A DNA stretch of 64,000 nt from Myxococcales bacterium (GCA_012960035.1 DUBZ01000070.1:216823-280822), one strand, 5' to 3'; positions 42,892 through 53,537 are shown, numbered from the stretch's first letter. A program made the numbers and translations. Notes: generated by a model not told the origin, from the letters alone.

Positions 42892-45573
42892 ATGGTCGAA
42901 GAAATCAAAAAAACCCCCGAGCCTGAACCCGTACCGAAGATGCTGGACCCAACCGTCGAGCGATCGTCGAGCCGTGACCCGCTTACGGCAATGGTGCCTG
43001 CGTTCAATGTGTTCGTGCGTTGGTTCGCGCGTAGTTACTTCCGGCACTTCGGTTTAGACGAAGAAACGGTGAAGAACCTGCGCGACATGGAAAGCCGCGG
43101 CGCGGTTGTTTACGTGATGCGTTATTCGAGCCGTCTCGATTACTTCTTGCTCAACACATTGCTTGCCCGGCAGGGGCTTCGCCTTTCGTCGTTTGCGAAT
43201 GGCATCCACTATCAATACTTCGGCAAGTTGCTCAATGCATTGCGATTGTCATTGGGTGGATCCGGAAGCCGGACCGCAACGGAGCAGAGAGAATCCGACC
43301 GGGAGTACGCGCGCTGCTTGTCTCTGGGCGGCCAATCCCAGTTTCTTTTTTTGCGCACCCAGCGCGTCAAGAATTTCTTGAAGGGACGCAAGGGCGTCCA
43401 GCGCTCGGACGAACTCGATCTATTGCAAGAAGTGGTTGAGGCCGTGTGGGACACAGATCGACCGGTGTTTGTCGTGCCCGTGACGCTTTTTTGGCGCAAG
43501 GGGCCACGCAACGAAAGCCGCTTCTTGAACCTGAGCTATGGCGCGCTCTTCCGGCCGTCCGACATCGCCAAGGTGAGTTCCTTTCTGGCGACGTATCGAA
43601 GCCTGTCGGTCAAGGTTGGCAATGCGATCGACATGCAACACTTTATCGCGAGCCACCGCGACGAGGGGGCAGGGCGTGTCGCGCGGAAGATCCGGCGGTC
43701 GATCCTCATCTACTTGTACCGAGAAGAAAAGGTCGTAGAGGGACCGACCTTGCGGCCGCGCTTTCGCGTGCAACGGGAAGTCCTCTCCGATTCTGGCGTT
43801 GTCGACGCAATGAGAAGTCGCGCGGGCAAACTCGGCTGGACGGACGATCGCGCCCGAGCCGAGGCAGAGAAGATCTTCGGCGAAATCGCCGCATCGATGA
43901 ACTCTACGTTCCTCGCGATCATGAACTCGCTCCTGACTTGGTTGTTTCGCCGTTTGTTTTCATCGATTGAAATCGACGGTCTTGACAAAGTGGTGGAGAA
44001 CGTCAAAAAACGGCCCGTCATCCTGGTACCGAGCCATCGCTCCTATTTCGATTTCTTGATTTTGTCCGTGTTGCTGTACGGAAACTTCATGACGCCCCCG
44101 CATATCGCCGCGCGCGAGAATATGGCGTTTGGTCCGTTCGGTTTCATCTTTAGACGCAGCGGCGCGTTCTTTTTGCGCAAGACCTTCGACGACCCGCTCT
44201 ACAAAGAAGTCTTCCGTTCGTACGTCGCGTACCTCGTGCGCGAAGGCTTTACCCAGGAATTTTTTATCGAGGGCGGCCGCTCGCGTACGGGCAAGACCAT
44301 GTCGCCGCGGCTCGGGATGCTCACCTGGGACGTCGACGCCTTCATCGAAAGCCACCAGCGAGACTTGGTTTTTATCCCCGTTGCGATCACGTACGAGCGT
44401 CTCGTAGAAGAGAGTTCGTTTCTCGAAGAACTGTCGGGCGCGGAAAAAACCGAAGAGAGTATGTTGAACCTGGTTCGTGCTCGAAAGTATTTGCAGAGCC
44501 GGTTCGGGAGCGCCCACGTCAACTTCGGGGATGCCATTTCGCTGGCTGATGTTCTGGGTGATCGCCGCACCAAGTTTCGCGAGGCCCATGCAGATGACAT
44601 CGAGGTCGAAACGGAAAAGCGTGAACTGGTTCGTGACCTCGGCTGGCAGATCGTCGAACAGATTAATTGGTCGTTCGTTGCAAATGCAACGTCGGTGGCG
44701 GCGAGTGTGCTGATGGGCGCGTCCTCCCGCGGCATTCGCCGCGAAGAACTGACCACGCGCATTCGAGACATGGTCGGGTTGCTCCAGGCTCAAAAGACAC
44801 GGATCACGAAGGCGCTCATTGCGGATCTCAGCTCGCTGGATGAATCCATTTCGTTTCTGCTGAAGAACGATCTCGTGAAGAGCCGCGAAGATGACGCCGG
44901 CGAAATTCTGTATTTCGAAGAGTCGCGACGTCCCGCCCTCGACATCTACCGAAACGCCATCGCGCACTTTCTCGCGGCACCGAGCTTTCTGGCGCGGCGG
45001 ATCTTGTCGGGCGTGGATGGCGATACGCTGAGACGCGATCTGGCCACTTGGCAAGAGCTCTACTACCACGAATTTTATTCGCCCAAGGGCGGCGTGTCGG
45101 CCGCCAACTGCGAAGCGTTTTTGAGTCACTTTGCCGCACAAGGTTGGATGACGTCCGAAGACGGCATCTGGGTGCCAACGCGCACCGGCCGCTCGGTTTT
45201 TGAAAATCTCGCGGAACAAACACGTAGTGTGATCGACGTTTACACATTGGTATGCAAAGTCGCGGGGTCACTGTCGGACGTCGTGCCGCGAAAAGATTTT
45301 TTCGACCAGGTTTCGGCCGCGGTGGAAAGCGCAGGCATTCTCGGCGACGTAAATCGAGCCGAAGCCGCGAATCCGACCACCTACGCGAACGCCACGGACC
45401 TACTCGTGAGTCGCGGCGTTTTGATCCAGCACCAGACCGACCTATTCGACAAGAAAGGCAAACCCAAAGGGCAAGAGCGGGTACTCGAAGTGGTGCTCGA
45501 TCGTAGGCCGCTCGAGGAACTGCAGGAAGAACTCGCCGTGTCGGGCCCGCTCCGAGGTTCGTTCGGCGCCTAG
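42892..45573 (+). CDS. plsB: PlsB-type glycerol-3-phosphate acyltransferase
   Basis: Acylates position 1 of glycerol 3-phosphate, the first step of phospholipid synthesis, at the inner membrane. The 893-residue protein is slightly longer than E. coli PlsB. The acyltransferase core holds HRSYFD (His382, Asp387), GAFFLRKTF, FFIEGGRSRTGK and the block IV-like FIPVAITYERLVEE. A preceding degenerate acyltransferase-like region (VYVMRYSSRLDYFLL) and a long helical C-terminal region complete the family layout. The start ATG 42892 has only a weak GAGAAA site. Confidence 0.92.
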   Translation: MVEEIKKTPEPEPVPKMLDPTVERSSSRDPLTAMVPAFNVFVRWFARSYFRHFGLDEETVKNLRDMESRGAVVYVMRYSSRLDYFLLNTLLARQGLRLSSFANGIHYQYFGKLLNALRLSLGGSGSRTATEQRESDREYARCLSLGGQSQFLFLRTQRVKNFLKGRKGVQRSDELDLLQEVVEAVWDTDRPVFVVPVTLFWRKGPRNESRFLNLSYGALFRPSDIAKVSSFLATYRSLSVKVGNAIDMQHFIASHRDEGAGRVARKIRRSILIYLYREEKVVEGPTLRPRFRVQREVLSDSGVVDAMRSRAGKLGWTDDRARAEAEKIFGEIAASMNSTFLAIMNSLLTWLFRRLFSSIEIDGLDKVVENVKKRPVILVPSHRSYFDFLILSVLLYGNFMTPPHIAARENMAFGPFGFIFRRSGAFFLRKTFDDPLYKEVFRSYVAYLVREGFTQEFFIEGGRSRTGKTMSPRLGMLTWDVDAFIESHQRDLVFIPVAITYERLVEESSFLEELSGAEKTEESMLNLVRARKYLQSRFGSAHVNFGDAISLADVLGDRRTKFREAHADDIEVETEKRELVRDLGWQIVEQINWSFVANATSVAASVLMGASSRGIRREELTTRIRDMVGLLQAQKTRITKALIADLSSLDESISFLLKNDLVKSREDDAGEILYFEESRRPALDIYRNAIAHFLAAPSFLARRILSGVDGDTLRRDLATWQELYYHEFYSPKGGVSAANCEAFLSHFAAQGWMTSEDGIWVPTRTGRSVFENLAEQTRSVIDVYTLVCKVAGSLSDVVPRKDFFDQVSAAVESAGILGDVNRAEAANPTTYANATDLLVSRGVLIQHQTDLFDKKGKPKGQERVLEVVLDRRPLEELQEELAVSGPLRGSFGA

Positions 45574-45596
45574 TTGCCTTTGATTCCGTTTCAATC

Positions 45597-46460
45597 TCAG
45601 TCGTGCTTGATCACCAGTGTCGGCACACCTGCGGGTTCGTTCTTCACCGTAAAGACCCGAGTCCCCGACTTGTTGCCGTCCCGGATCTTCGTGGTCTCGA
45701 GGCCCGCACGCGTGATTCGATCAGCCGTGGCTTCGATGTTGTTCACCTTGTACGCGATGCCCCAGAGGCGATCATTCGCCGGGGGCTCGTCGCTTGGGTC
45801 TTTGAGCGGTGCACCAATCTCGATCGTGAAACCGCCGAGTCGAAAGAAAATGAGGCGGGTCTTTCTCCCTTCGAATGTTTTGTCGAGGGCAAGTCGGATG
45901 CCAAGCATATCTGCGAACAGCGCGAGTGCGCGTTCGGGCGCGGCGGTCATGATGACGACGTGATCCCCAGCGAAAACGGCAGCGTCGTCTCCCTCGACCG
46001 AAAGCGATGGCGACAACTCGCCGGGTTCGGACAAGTGCTCAGCGATCAAAATTCGAATGCCAGCTGTTTCGCTCGGATCGAGTTCGCTCTGTAAGAAGCG
46101 TCGATATGCACCCGAAGGTTCGTCCTTCGTGAGACCTTCGGTGGGTTCGGTTGGATGCAGCCCGTTCTCTCGTATTTCTTGGGTCGTCGCCGCGATGTCT
46201 TCGCAGGCGAGGACCACGGCGTAGACTCCGCCGCCAGCGGAATCGATGCGCTCCCGTAGCTGCTGACATACCGCGGTGTCGCCGACGGGTGCGAGAAGTT
46301 CGATGCAAAGGTTGTCGAGCTTCCAGAGGACGCTTTCGGTTTGATCGCCGGGATAGCCCCCTACCCACGACGGGCTACGCCCCAGCACGTGAATCATTTC
46401 GCGTTGTGCGCGAGGGAGGTCGCCAGTCGCGATGATGATGCGGTCGAGTGCCGTCAACAT
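45597..46460 (-). CDS. Glyoxalase/VOC-fold protein with two domains
   Basis: A 287-residue protein with two betaalphabetabetabeta repeats: LTALDRIIIATGDLPRAQRE (start) and GDHVVIMTAAPERALALFAD (about 177-196), the latter followed by RLIFFRLGGFTIEIGAPL. It resembles the glyoxalase-like family seen beside CoA-dependent degradation genes; the reaction is unknown. ATG 46460 with AGAGGA seven bases upstream is chosen; the 38-codon upstream extension is not supported. It lies 80 bp after the amidase gene on the same strand and may be co-transcribed. Confidence 0.85.
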   Translation of the reverse strand: MLTALDRIIIATGDLPRAQREMIHVLGRSPSWVGGYPGDQTESVLWKLDNLCIELLAPVGDTAVCQQLRERIDSAGGGVYAVVLACEDIAATTQEIRENGLHPTEPTEGLTKDEPSGAYRRFLQSELDPSETAGIRILIAEHLSEPGELSPSLSVEGDDAAVFAGDHVVIMTAAPERALALFADMLGIRLALDKTFEGRKTRLIFFRLGGFTIEIGAPLKDPSDEPPANDRLWGIAYKVNNIEATADRITRAGLETTKIRDGNKSGTRVFTVKNEPAGVPTLVIKHD

Positions 46461-46540
46461 GTTTCGTCCTCTGTTCTTCGTCTGGTGAGTGTCGCTCCAC
46501 GCTGTGCGCAAACGTGAAGCGATCGAAAACCGGTCGGTGT

Positions 46541-47962
46541 TTACGCGAACACCGACGGGCGTTTCGCGTTCCAAGGTTGTGCGCGTTCGAGTTGCGCTGA
46601 GACCTGGAACAAGATGTCTTCGCGACCCGTTGCGGCGACCAACTGCACGCCGATCGGGAGGCCGTCCGCGTTCCAGTGTAGAGGCAGTGAGATCGCCGGT
46701 TGTCCGGTGACATCAAAGGGCATCGAGAATCGAGTCACGCCGCCGAGGCGGGACATGAGATCCGGGAGGCTGACGTCGGGGGCGAGCCAGCCGAGCTTGG
46801 CGGGCGGCGTGGTCGCCGTCGGCGTAACGAGCAGATCCAGCCCGTTCGCCCAGGGCTCACAAAGTTGGCGCGCAAACGAGTGCGCGCGCTCGATGGCGGC
46901 GATGTAGTCGGGCACCGATTGGCTGCGACCCGCTTCGGCAAAGACCCAGTTCAAAGGTTCGACATCGTATTGGCCGATCGGTTCGCCAAGGATCGCGGAC
47001 CAGCGATCGAGATCGCGGGCTGCGCCGGCTTGAATCCAGGGGCCAAACTCGGGCTGATCCAGACAGGGCAGCGACATCAACTCGACTTCGTGCCCGAGCG
47101 CTTCGAGTAGCTTGGCGGTCGCTGCAGCGGCTTCGTGACAGTCGTCGTCCACTTCAACGTCGGACGGGATGTCGAGCAGCCCTACGCGTAGCGGGCTCGG
47201 ATCATGGTCGACTTCCACGCGCCACGGTCGCACCGGAGGCGCCGCACTGTAGGGATCGCCGGGGGCAGGTCCCGCGATGGCATCCAGGATGGCCGCACTG
47301 TCGCGCACGCTGCGCGTTACGACATGTTCGTGGGTGAGCGGCCCCCAATATTCGCCAAAATGCGGCGCAAGAGTGCCGCGGGCACGGGTTGGCTTGAGGC
47401 CCACCAAGCCGCAATGGGAAGCAGGGATGCGGATGGACCCTCCCATGTCGTTCGCATGGGCTGCGGGGACGAGTCCTGCGGCAACCGCCGCGGCAGAGCC
47501 ACCACTCGATCCGCCCGTCGAGTGCTCGAGGTTCCATGGGTTCTTGGTCGCACCGTAAGCAAGAGGTTCGGTCGTGACGGACAGCGCAAGTTCGGGCGTG
47601 TTTGTTTTGCCAACAAAGACAAACCCCGCGGCGCGGAATCGTCGCGCGAGTTCGGTGTCCGTTTTTGCCACGTAGCCGCGGTCTTTCAGAAACTGCATTC
47701 CGACGTGGTACGGATCGCCGGCGGTATGGCAGACGGCGTCCTTCACCAAAAACGGGACACCGCGGAAAGGACCTGCAGGTAGGGTTCCCGCCGCATCGCT
47801 TTGCGCACTGTCGAACTTCGTGTGAATCACCGCGTTGAGTTGCGGGTTCAGTCGCTTCGTCGCGTCGATCGCGGCGGCGACCAGTTCGTTTGCCGTGACT
47901 TCTCCACTTGCAACCAGGGCGGCTTGTGCCGTGGCATCGAGGCTGTTCAGCTCGTTCGACAT
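46541..47962 (-). CDS. Amidase-signature family hydrolase
   Basis: A 473-residue amidase with the Ser-cisSer-Lys triad: Lys74 in VPFLVKDAV, Ser152 in [16 protein letters not shown] and the nucleophile Ser176 in [12 protein letters not shown]. It is not GatA: no gatB or gatC is nearby, and the C-terminal half resembles 6-aminohexanoate-cyclic-dimer hydrolase-type and fatty-amide-hydrolase-like enzymes. Substrate unknown. It diverges from hisI with a 95-bp spacer. Confidence 0.92.
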   Translation of the reverse strand: MSNELNSLDATAQAALVASGEVTANELVAAAIDATKRLNPQLNAVIHTKFDSAQSDAAGTLPAGPFRGVPFLVKDAVCHTAGDPYHVGMQFLKDRGYVAKTDTELARRFRAAGFVFVGKTNTPELALSVTTEPLAYGATKNPWNLEHSTGGSSGGSAAAVAAGLVPAAHANDMGGSIRIPASHCGLVGLKPTRARGTLAPHFGEYWGPLTHEHVVTRSVRDSAAILDAIAGPAPGDPYSAAPPVRPWRVEVDHDPSPLRVGLLDIPSDVEVDDDCHEAAAATAKLLEALGHEVELMSLPCLDQPEFGPWIQAGAARDLDRWSAILGEPIGQYDVEPLNWVFAEAGRSQSVPDYIAAIERAHSFARQLCEPWANGLDLLVTPTATTPPAKLGWLAPDVSLPDLMSRLGGVTRFSMPFDVTGQPAISLPLHWNADGLPIGVQLVAATGREDILFQVSAQLERAQPWNAKRPSVFA

Positions 47963-48057
47963 GGCGCGCAGCGTAGCATTGGGGGGCTACTCGCGGCGGT
48001 CGAAGCCGGGGTGAGCTGGTAGCGATCAGGCCGCGTTACAGGTAGGCTCGGCGCCCA

Positions 48058-48444
48058 ATGAGCTTGCTTGACGAAATTGACTTCACAAAAAACGACGGCC
48101 TCGTAACGGGGATTGCCCAGGATCACAGTACCGGTGAGATCCTGATGGTGGCCTTCCTCAATGAAGAGTCCTTGCGCCTCACCCTTGAGACCGGCTCGGT
48201 CGTCTACTGGAGCCGAAGCCGTAAGAAGCTTTGGCGCAAAGGCGAAGAGAGCGGCAACGTGCAAAAGGTCAAGTCGTTGTACATCGACTGCGATGGTGAC
48301 GCTGTGCTGATGCAAGTTGAACAGATCGGCGGCGCCGCGTGTCACACCGGCCGTCGCAACTGCTTCTTTCGCAAAGTGGACGGTGACGCGTACATCGACG
48401 TCGGCGTGAAGGTATTTGACCCGGACGAGGTCTACAAGAAATGA
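48058..48444 (+). CDS. hisI: HisI, phosphoribosyl-AMP cyclohydrolase
   Basis: Opens the adenine ring of phosphoribosyl-AMP, the third step of histidine synthesis. The 128-residue enzyme has [32 protein letters not shown] (metal-binding Asp residues) and the zinc-binding [10 protein letters not shown]. There is no fused HisE domain; HisE is encoded separately at 22 kb. It overlaps the second hisG by ATGA. Confidence 0.95.
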   Translation: MSLLDEIDFTKNDGLVTGIAQDHSTGEILMVAFLNEESLRLTLETGSVVYWSRSRKKLWRKGEESGNVQKVKSLYIDCDGDAVLMQVEQIGGAACHTGRRNCFFRKVDGDAYIDVGVKVFDPDEVYKK

Positions 48445-49343
48445 GCGACAAGTCGTTCGGCGACCGCAGCACCCGGAAACTGCGACTGGGTTTGCCCAAG
48501 GGCAGCTTGCAAGAAACCACCATCAAGTTGTTTGCCCTCGCGGGCTTCACGGTGCGCATTGCGAGTCGGTCCTATTACCCGGACATCGACGACCCCGAAA
48601 TCGAATGCATCTTGATTCGTCCCCAAGAAATGGCGCGCTACGTCGAGCAGGGCGTGATGGACTGCGCGATCACGGGTCGCGACTGGGTGATCGAATCTGG
48701 TGCGGACGTTGAAGAAATGGCGAATCTCGAAGCACCATGGCCGAACTACGTACCCGTGCGCTGGATCCTCGCGGTGAAGGAAGGCTCGAAGTTCGAAAAG
48801 CCCGAAGACCTGCAAGGCGGAAGAATCGCAGCGGAAGTCGTCGGGATGACGAACCGCTATCTCGAAGAAAAGAAAATCGAAGCCAACGTCGAGTTCTCGT
48901 GGGGCGCAACCGAGGTTAAGCCTCCGATTCTCGCGGACGCGATCGTCGACGTCACCGAAACCGGTTCGAGCTTGCGCGCGAACAACCTGAAGGTGATCGA
49001 CACGATCCTCGTGAGCACGCCTCGGCTGGTTGCCAACAAGGCTTCGCTTGAAGACGAATGGGTTCGGGCGAAGATTGATCGTCTTGTCCTACTACTGAAA
49101 GGTGCAATTGCTGCGGCGTCGCGCGTGTCACTCGCGATGAACGTGCCGCGTTCCAATCTCGAAGCGGTACTTACACTCTTGCCTGCGCTCAATACGCCGA
49201 CAATATCGACCCTTGCCGATCAGGACTGGGTCGACGTCAGCACGGTGATCGAAGAAAAACTTGTACGCGAACTTCTCCCGCGGTTAGTCGAAGCTGGGGC
49301 GCGCGGCATCGTCGAGTCCCCACTCAACAAGATCGTCGGTTAG
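48441..49343 (+). CDS. hisG: HisG, ATP phosphoribosyltransferase (long form, copy 2)
   Basis: A 300-residue second HisG. It opens with [20 protein letters not shown], has CAITGRDWV, the PRPP-binding [15 protein letters not shown] and a C-terminal regulatory domain ([18 protein letters not shown], then [14 protein letters not shown]). Sequence identity with the copy at 22609-23472 is evidently low outside these motifs, so this is not a recent duplication. Overlap with hisI suggests it is the one expressed with the cyclohydrolase. Which copy makes the pathway flux cannot be told from sequence. Confidence 0.93.
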   Translation: MSDKSFGDRSTRKLRLGLPKGSLQETTIKLFALAGFTVRIASRSYYPDIDDPEIECILIRPQEMARYVEQGVMDCAITGRDWVIESGADVEEMANLEAPWPNYVPVRWILAVKEGSKFEKPEDLQGGRIAAEVVGMTNRYLEEKKIEANVEFSWGATEVKPPILADAIVDVTETGSSLRANNLKVIDTILVSTPRLVANKASLEDEWVRAKIDRLVLLLKGAIAAASRVSLAMNVPRSNLEAVLTLLPALNTPTISTLADQDWVDVSTVIEEKLVRELLPRLVEAGARGIVESPLNKIVG

Positions 49344-49347
49344 CGCG

Positions 49348-49908
49348 GTGATCCGAAAAACATTGAGCCTCATCGGCGCAGTGTTCACCTACGCGAAGAT
49401 CGGGTGGTGGGGGCTAGTGATGCCCCGAGTGCGAAAGAATCTCGTCGTTGTCCAGGCGATCGTGCAGGGCGAAGAAGGAATCCTGCTCGCAGTTCGTAGC
49501 GACCTGCGCGGTTGGGAACTTTCTGGCGGCAGTGTCGAAGAAGGGGAAACCCCGGAAGCCGCTGTGTGCCGCGAAGTCTGGGAAGAGACCGGGATCGAAG
49601 TCGAAGTCGATCGCTTCATTGGCGACTACGTGCGAACCGGATTTCGTCCCCACACCGCCAAGGTCTTTTTGTGCCGCCAGACGGGTGGGAAACTTTCGAC
49701 CAACTGGGAAACCCTGGACCTGCGTTGGTTTTCTCTAGACGCCATGCCCGACACGCTTTTTCCGTGGTTCCATGAGCCCCTCGCCGACGCCTTTGGTGAT
49801 CAATCGCGATTGCCAGTGTCGAAGCAGAACGACCAAGGGATCGCGACCATCTTTGAGGCCATCCGAATCGATCTCGCAATGCGTATGACGAACAACGGTG
49901 TCGGTTAA
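49348..49908 (+). CDS. Nudix hydrolase
   Basis: A 186-residue protein with a Nudix box at 60-83 (GGSVEEGETPEAAV then CREVWEETGI), metal-binding Glu residues intact. A hydrophobic N-terminal stretch (SLIGAVFTYAKIGWWGLVM) precedes the domain and may lie on the membrane. The start is GTG, four bases after the hisG stop, so it is likely part of the hisI-hisG message. Substrate unknown; a nucleoside diphosphate derivative is expected. Confidence 0.88.
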   Translation: MIRKTLSLIGAVFTYAKIGWWGLVMPRVRKNLVVVQAIVQGEEGILLAVRSDLRGWELSGGSVEEGETPEAAVCREVWEETGIEVEVDRFIGDYVRTGFRPHTAKVFLCRQTGGKLSTNWETLDLRWFSLDAMPDTLFPWFHEPLADAFGDQSRLPVSKQNDQGIATIFEAIRIDLAMRMTNNGVG

Positions 49909-49937
49909 TACGAGTTGAACGTCGCGGACAGCCGAGA

Positions 49938-52181
49938 TCAACTGCCGGGTGCGGTTCGAGTGCGTTCGCGAAACGATGCCTTCACCGTGCTCGGGTCGAT
50001 CGGGTAAAGCGCCAATTCTCCGGCCGTAAATGCAGCAGGAAAGGTGACCCCCATCGCGGGCAGGCTGAGCTTGCACATCTTCATCTTTCGATAGAACGCT
50101 TCCTGATCCGATCCGATGCCCTTCAGTAAAAACCAGCGCACGTTGTTGCGAGACAAAAACTCGGCGCGATGTTCTTTGGTTCCGCGGCAGAAGTTCGCGA
50201 GGTCCTTCCAGTTGAAAAAAACGCTGGTGCCCAAGCGACTATTGAAAACAAACTGCTTGGTCGAGAAGGGGAGGACGCCGGCGGTGGGGCCCTGTGGAAT
50301 AATCCAGTTTTCGACTCCGATGCCCCATGTATTGGCGGGCGCCATCACACGGTCTTCATTGGGGATGTGGTTTTCGATTTGTCGCAGGCTCAAGAGGTCT
50401 TTGTCGGTGACGGGAGCCCAGAAACTCTTGTCGGGCTCGACGACGTCGGTCGTGCCATAGAGCGTAAACGGCGCCGCCGCTGCGAGAGCCAAGAAGGTGA
50501 CGATGCTAGCGGGATGAACGAAGACCTTGGACAGGCGGGGAATCGGCGGAGCCGAATCGGACGCCCAATAAATCACTGCGATTAGCGCGAAGCTTCCGGC
50601 GACCAACCCAACGTGACTCGGCGCAATCTCGCAGTAGTTCCGCAAAAGCTCGAACGTGTAGCTGCGTCCAATCGAAAGGCCGTTCGCGAACTCGAATGTC
50701 GCGATCTGTGCGGCGCCGCCGATCACGGATCCAGCGGTCAGAGCCGCCGTGAGTCGAGATGCAAAGCCAGCGTCACGTTTTGCGACATCAGTTCGTTGAC
50801 GGCGCGTCCAGTAAATCGCCCCGGCCGCGCAGCCAATGAACGCCACGCGAATTGCAACGCGTCCGGTGTCGGTCATGAGGTCGGTCAAGAAGGGAAACCG
50901 CCAGCCGGTTCCAAACAACCCGACGATGCCGGCAAGCGTCGAAGTGACGAACAACTTTGCAATGCCCAGCACACCCGCGTGCACAACGGCATCCGTCGTC
51001 TCGGCCACAAGTTCGTCTGTCGCAATCAAACCCAATGCCGCAGCGCGTTCGGGGCTAAGCACGCCGAACAAGTTTAGCCACGCGTCCCCAGCGCTTCCGA
51101 GCGGTTGGGTCCACTGCGCGACGATCCAAGGGTCGGAGACCGCAATCGCAAACGGAAGGAGCGCAATACATGCATAAATCCACCGTCGAACGCCGCCGCC
51201 TTCGTCGAAGCCCTCGGTCGGCATCAATTGCTGGGAGACAAGCATGAGCGGGATCACAAGGACGATCAGCTGAACGACGAGGATGGCGTTCATTGCGAGC
51301 AAGAGAACGCCGGTCGCTGGCAAAAGAATCCAGCCGAGTCTTCGAAGAAGGCGGTGCTCGAAAATCGACCCGGCGAGGAACAAGACGTAAGGGAAGAACA
51401 AGGCACCGCTCGACGCGAAGCGGGGCGTCCCACCAAGATCGTAGTTCGGATACACCATGCGGCTCATCGCGAAGGCGATTAGGAGCAGGGCGCTCGCAAA
51501 GCCGACTGCGGGAAGAGGTCGCGTCGCGTCGCTGCCGTTGTCCCGTGCTGCTCGCGCCAAGACGAGTTCAGCAACTGCGATGCACGGCAAGAATGCTTGA
51601 AGAAACGGCATGAGTTTCAACCATGAACCCGGTTGGTCCATGAAGCCCGTGGTGGTCCAGATCGCCGTTAGGAGATGAAACGCTTTCGGGTAAAGCGAAA
51701 GGACTTCCGTGCCCCGCTCGACCAGGGGAACATACTGCGCGTCGAGGATCTGACGGATCCAATAAAGATGCTGATGCGTGTCGAGACCAAGCGCGCCGAT
51801 GTGAGACTGCGACGAATACGCGAGCGCGACTTTCAAAATCGCCGCTGTGCCAGCAATCGTAATGAGATGCCCGAAGTGAAATCCAGAGTTCGTCGTTGGG
51901 CGGTTTTGATCAGCTGAGCGCAAGCTCTTGTTCAGGAGTACGGCCACCGCGATTGCGATGACAACGCTGCGAATCGATCCCGACATGCCGGTGATGGGGA
52001 TCAAAATCGCGTTTACGGCCGGGAGGAAGAGATAACTCGAGAACCAAAGCAACATCTGCGCGAAGTAGATTGACGTAAATGGCAGTGCGGTCGCCGGGCG
52101 CGCGTGGAAAGGCCGCAGGAGCGCGCTTCCAATCAGCAAGAAGATGCCGCATGCGAACGCGACCGATAGTGCGAATTGCAA
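49938..52181 (-). CDS. Polytopic membrane protein, GT-C glycosyltransferase-like
   Basis: A 747-residue protein with about 12-14 hydrophobic segments and a C-terminal soluble domain of about 180 residues that likely faces the periplasm. The early loop GLDTHQHLYWIRQILDAQ followed by PLVERGTEVLSLYPKAFH matches the acidic first loop of GT-C-fold glycosyltransferases that use polyprenyl-phosphate sugars. No close family recognised. The start is TTG with GGGAG upstream. It is convergent with the Nudix gene and follows the CoA-transferase gene's end region without overlap. Confidence 0.7.
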   Translation of the reverse strand: MQFALSVAFACGIFLLIGSALLRPFHARPATALPFTSIYFAQMLLWFSSYLFLPAVNAILIPITGMSGSIRSVVIAIAVAVLLNKSLRSADQNRPTTNSGFHFGHLITIAGTAAILKVALAYSSQSHIGALGLDTHQHLYWIRQILDAQYVPLVERGTEVLSLYPKAFHLLTAIWTTTGFMDQPGSWLKLMPFLQAFLPCIAVAELVLARAARDNGSDATRPLPAVGFASALLLIAFAMSRMVYPNYDLGGTPRFASSGALFFPYVLFLAGSIFEHRLLRRLGWILLPATGVLLLAMNAILVVQLIVLVIPLMLVSQQLMPTEGFDEGGGVRRWIYACIALLPFAIAVSDPWIVAQWTQPLGSAGDAWLNLFGVLSPERAAALGLIATDELVAETTDAVVHAGVLGIAKLFVTSTLAGIVGLFGTGWRFPFLTDLMTDTGRVAIRVAFIGCAAGAIYWTRRQRTDVAKRDAGFASRLTAALTAGSVIGGAAQIATFEFANGLSIGRSYTFELLRNYCEIAPSHVGLVAGSFALIAVIYWASDSAPPIPRLSKVFVHPASIVTFLALAAAAPFTLYGTTDVVEPDKSFWAPVTDKDLLSLRQIENHIPNEDRVMAPANTWGIGVENWIIPQGPTAGVLPFSTKQFVFNSRLGTSVFFNWKDLANFCRGTKEHRAEFLSRNNVRWFLLKGIGSDQEAFYRKMKMCKLSLPAMGVTFPAAFTAGELALYPIDPSTVKASFRERTRTAPGS

Positions 52182-52233
52182 CTGGTGAAGCTCCCGACCC
52201 GGCTGTGTAAGAAGGTGCTGCTAAAGTGGATCT

Positions 52234-53445
52234 CTAGATTACTTGCTTCTCGCGAAGTGCGGCGACTTCATCCCATGTGTAGCCAAGCTCTTCGACGAGA
52301 ACTTCCTCGGTGTGTTGCCCAAACTCAGGCGCGGTTGAGGTGATCTCGCTTGGCGACTGTGAAAACGTCACGGGTAGATTGAGCATCTCGAGCGGGCCAA
52401 GGTTGGGATGTTCGACCTGTGCGATGACATTGTTCGCGCGGACCTGAGGGTCGTCGGGCAGGTCAGTCACGGAATTGACGAGGGTAAAGATAAAGTCGCC
52501 TCCGGCATCAAGGTCCTTGCACCACTGCTCTGAAGATCGCTTTGCGAAGGCCTCGTCGAGGATCTCGATCAATGCAGCAGCATTGACGCCCCGGTTCATC
52601 ATCGTGCTGAACCGCTCGTCGTCGATTAGTTCGGGGATGCCGACGGTTTTGGCAAAGTCTGACCACCAGCGGTCGGCTTGCGCCATCGCGAACGCCATCC
52701 ACCGCCCGTCCGCGCAGCGGTAGTGATTCCAAAGCGGGTTGAAGGTCGAGTCGCGCTTTGATCGTGGGAGTTCGTTTCCGATCATGAGTCGCGCCGCGAC
52801 GCTAAGTCCTTGCAACCACGCCATCGCGCTCAAGAGCGAGACGTCGACCTCTTGGCCTTCGCCATGACGTTCGCGATGAAGCAGCGCGGTCATCACGCCG
52901 TAGGACAACATCGTCCCCGCCATCTGATCGGCGATCGCACCTTGCACGGCCATCGGCGGATCGTCTGGGCCCCCAACTGCGTTCATGATGCCGCTGCGCG
53001 CAAGACCGAGATAGTCCATGCACGGACGTTCGGCGTCGGGTCCATTCTTTCCGAAGCCACTGCCGCTCGCATAAATCAACTTTGGGTTGTGGGTGCGCAG
53101 CGTTTCGTAGTCGAGGCCCGCCCGCTTGGCTGCGCCGGGGCGGAAGTTCTGAATGAAAACGTCGCTGGTGGCGACAAGCTTGTATATGACTTCCCGCGCT
53201 TCGGGTTTCTTCAAGTCAAGCGTCACGCTTCGCTTGCCCCGGTTATGCGCTTCGAAGTAGAAGTTGGGCATGCTCGAAACGTCTTGCCCCGAAGCCCGGG
53301 CGACGCCGCGTCCCGGGTCTCCCTTCTCCCGCTCCTCGATCTTGATCACGTTCGCGCCGAGGTCGGCGAGCATCATGGAAGAGACAGGACCCTGTTGCCA
53401 AATTGTCCAGTCGATGACACGGATCCCTTCGAGGGGGCGGGGCAT
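52234..53445 (-). CDS. CaiB/BaiF-type (class III) CoA-transferase
   Basis: A 403-residue enzyme that exchanges CoA between carboxylic acids. It begins with PLEGIRVIDWTIWQQGPV, has the ADLGANVIKIEE strand, FIQNFRPGAAKRAGLDY and the catalytic Asp144 in CMDYLGLARSG. Class III transferases act on carnitine, bile acids, formate/oxalate or aromatic succinates; none can be assigned here. ATG 53445 with GGAGG seven bases upstream is clear; an upstream in-frame extension crosses the probable promoter. A terminator at 53538-53572 isolates it from the preceding gene. Confidence 0.93.
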   Translation of the reverse strand: MPRPLEGIRVIDWTIWQQGPVSSMMLADLGANVIKIEEREKGDPGRGVARASGQDVSSMPNFYFEAHNRGKRSVTLDLKKPEAREVIYKLVATSDVFIQNFRPGAAKRAGLDYETLRTHNPKLIYASGSGFGKNGPDAERPCMDYLGLARSGIMNAVGGPDDPPMAVQGAIADQMAGTMLSYGVMTALLHRERHGEGQEVDVSLLSAMAWLQGLSVAARLMIGNELPRSKRDSTFNPLWNHYRCADGRWMAFAMAQADRWWSDFAKTVGIPELIDDERFSTMMNRGVNAAALIEILDEAFAKRSSEQWCKDLDAGGDFIFTLVNSVTDLPDDPQVRANNVIAQVEHPNLGPLEMLNLPVTFSQSPSEITSTAPEFGQHTEEVLVEELGYTWDEVAALREKQVI

Positions 53446-53537
53446 GGCGAATTCCTCCGGTCGGCTGCTACGAGCGCGGAGTGCGCGGGCCAGCGACCTA
53501 GACATTCTGCGCTTGTCCCCGGCGTTCGCGCAATAGA

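Noticed and set aside
43960..45219. 419-residue minus-strand frame opposite plsB
   Set aside because: Shadow of plsB, whose acyltransferase blocks are intact.
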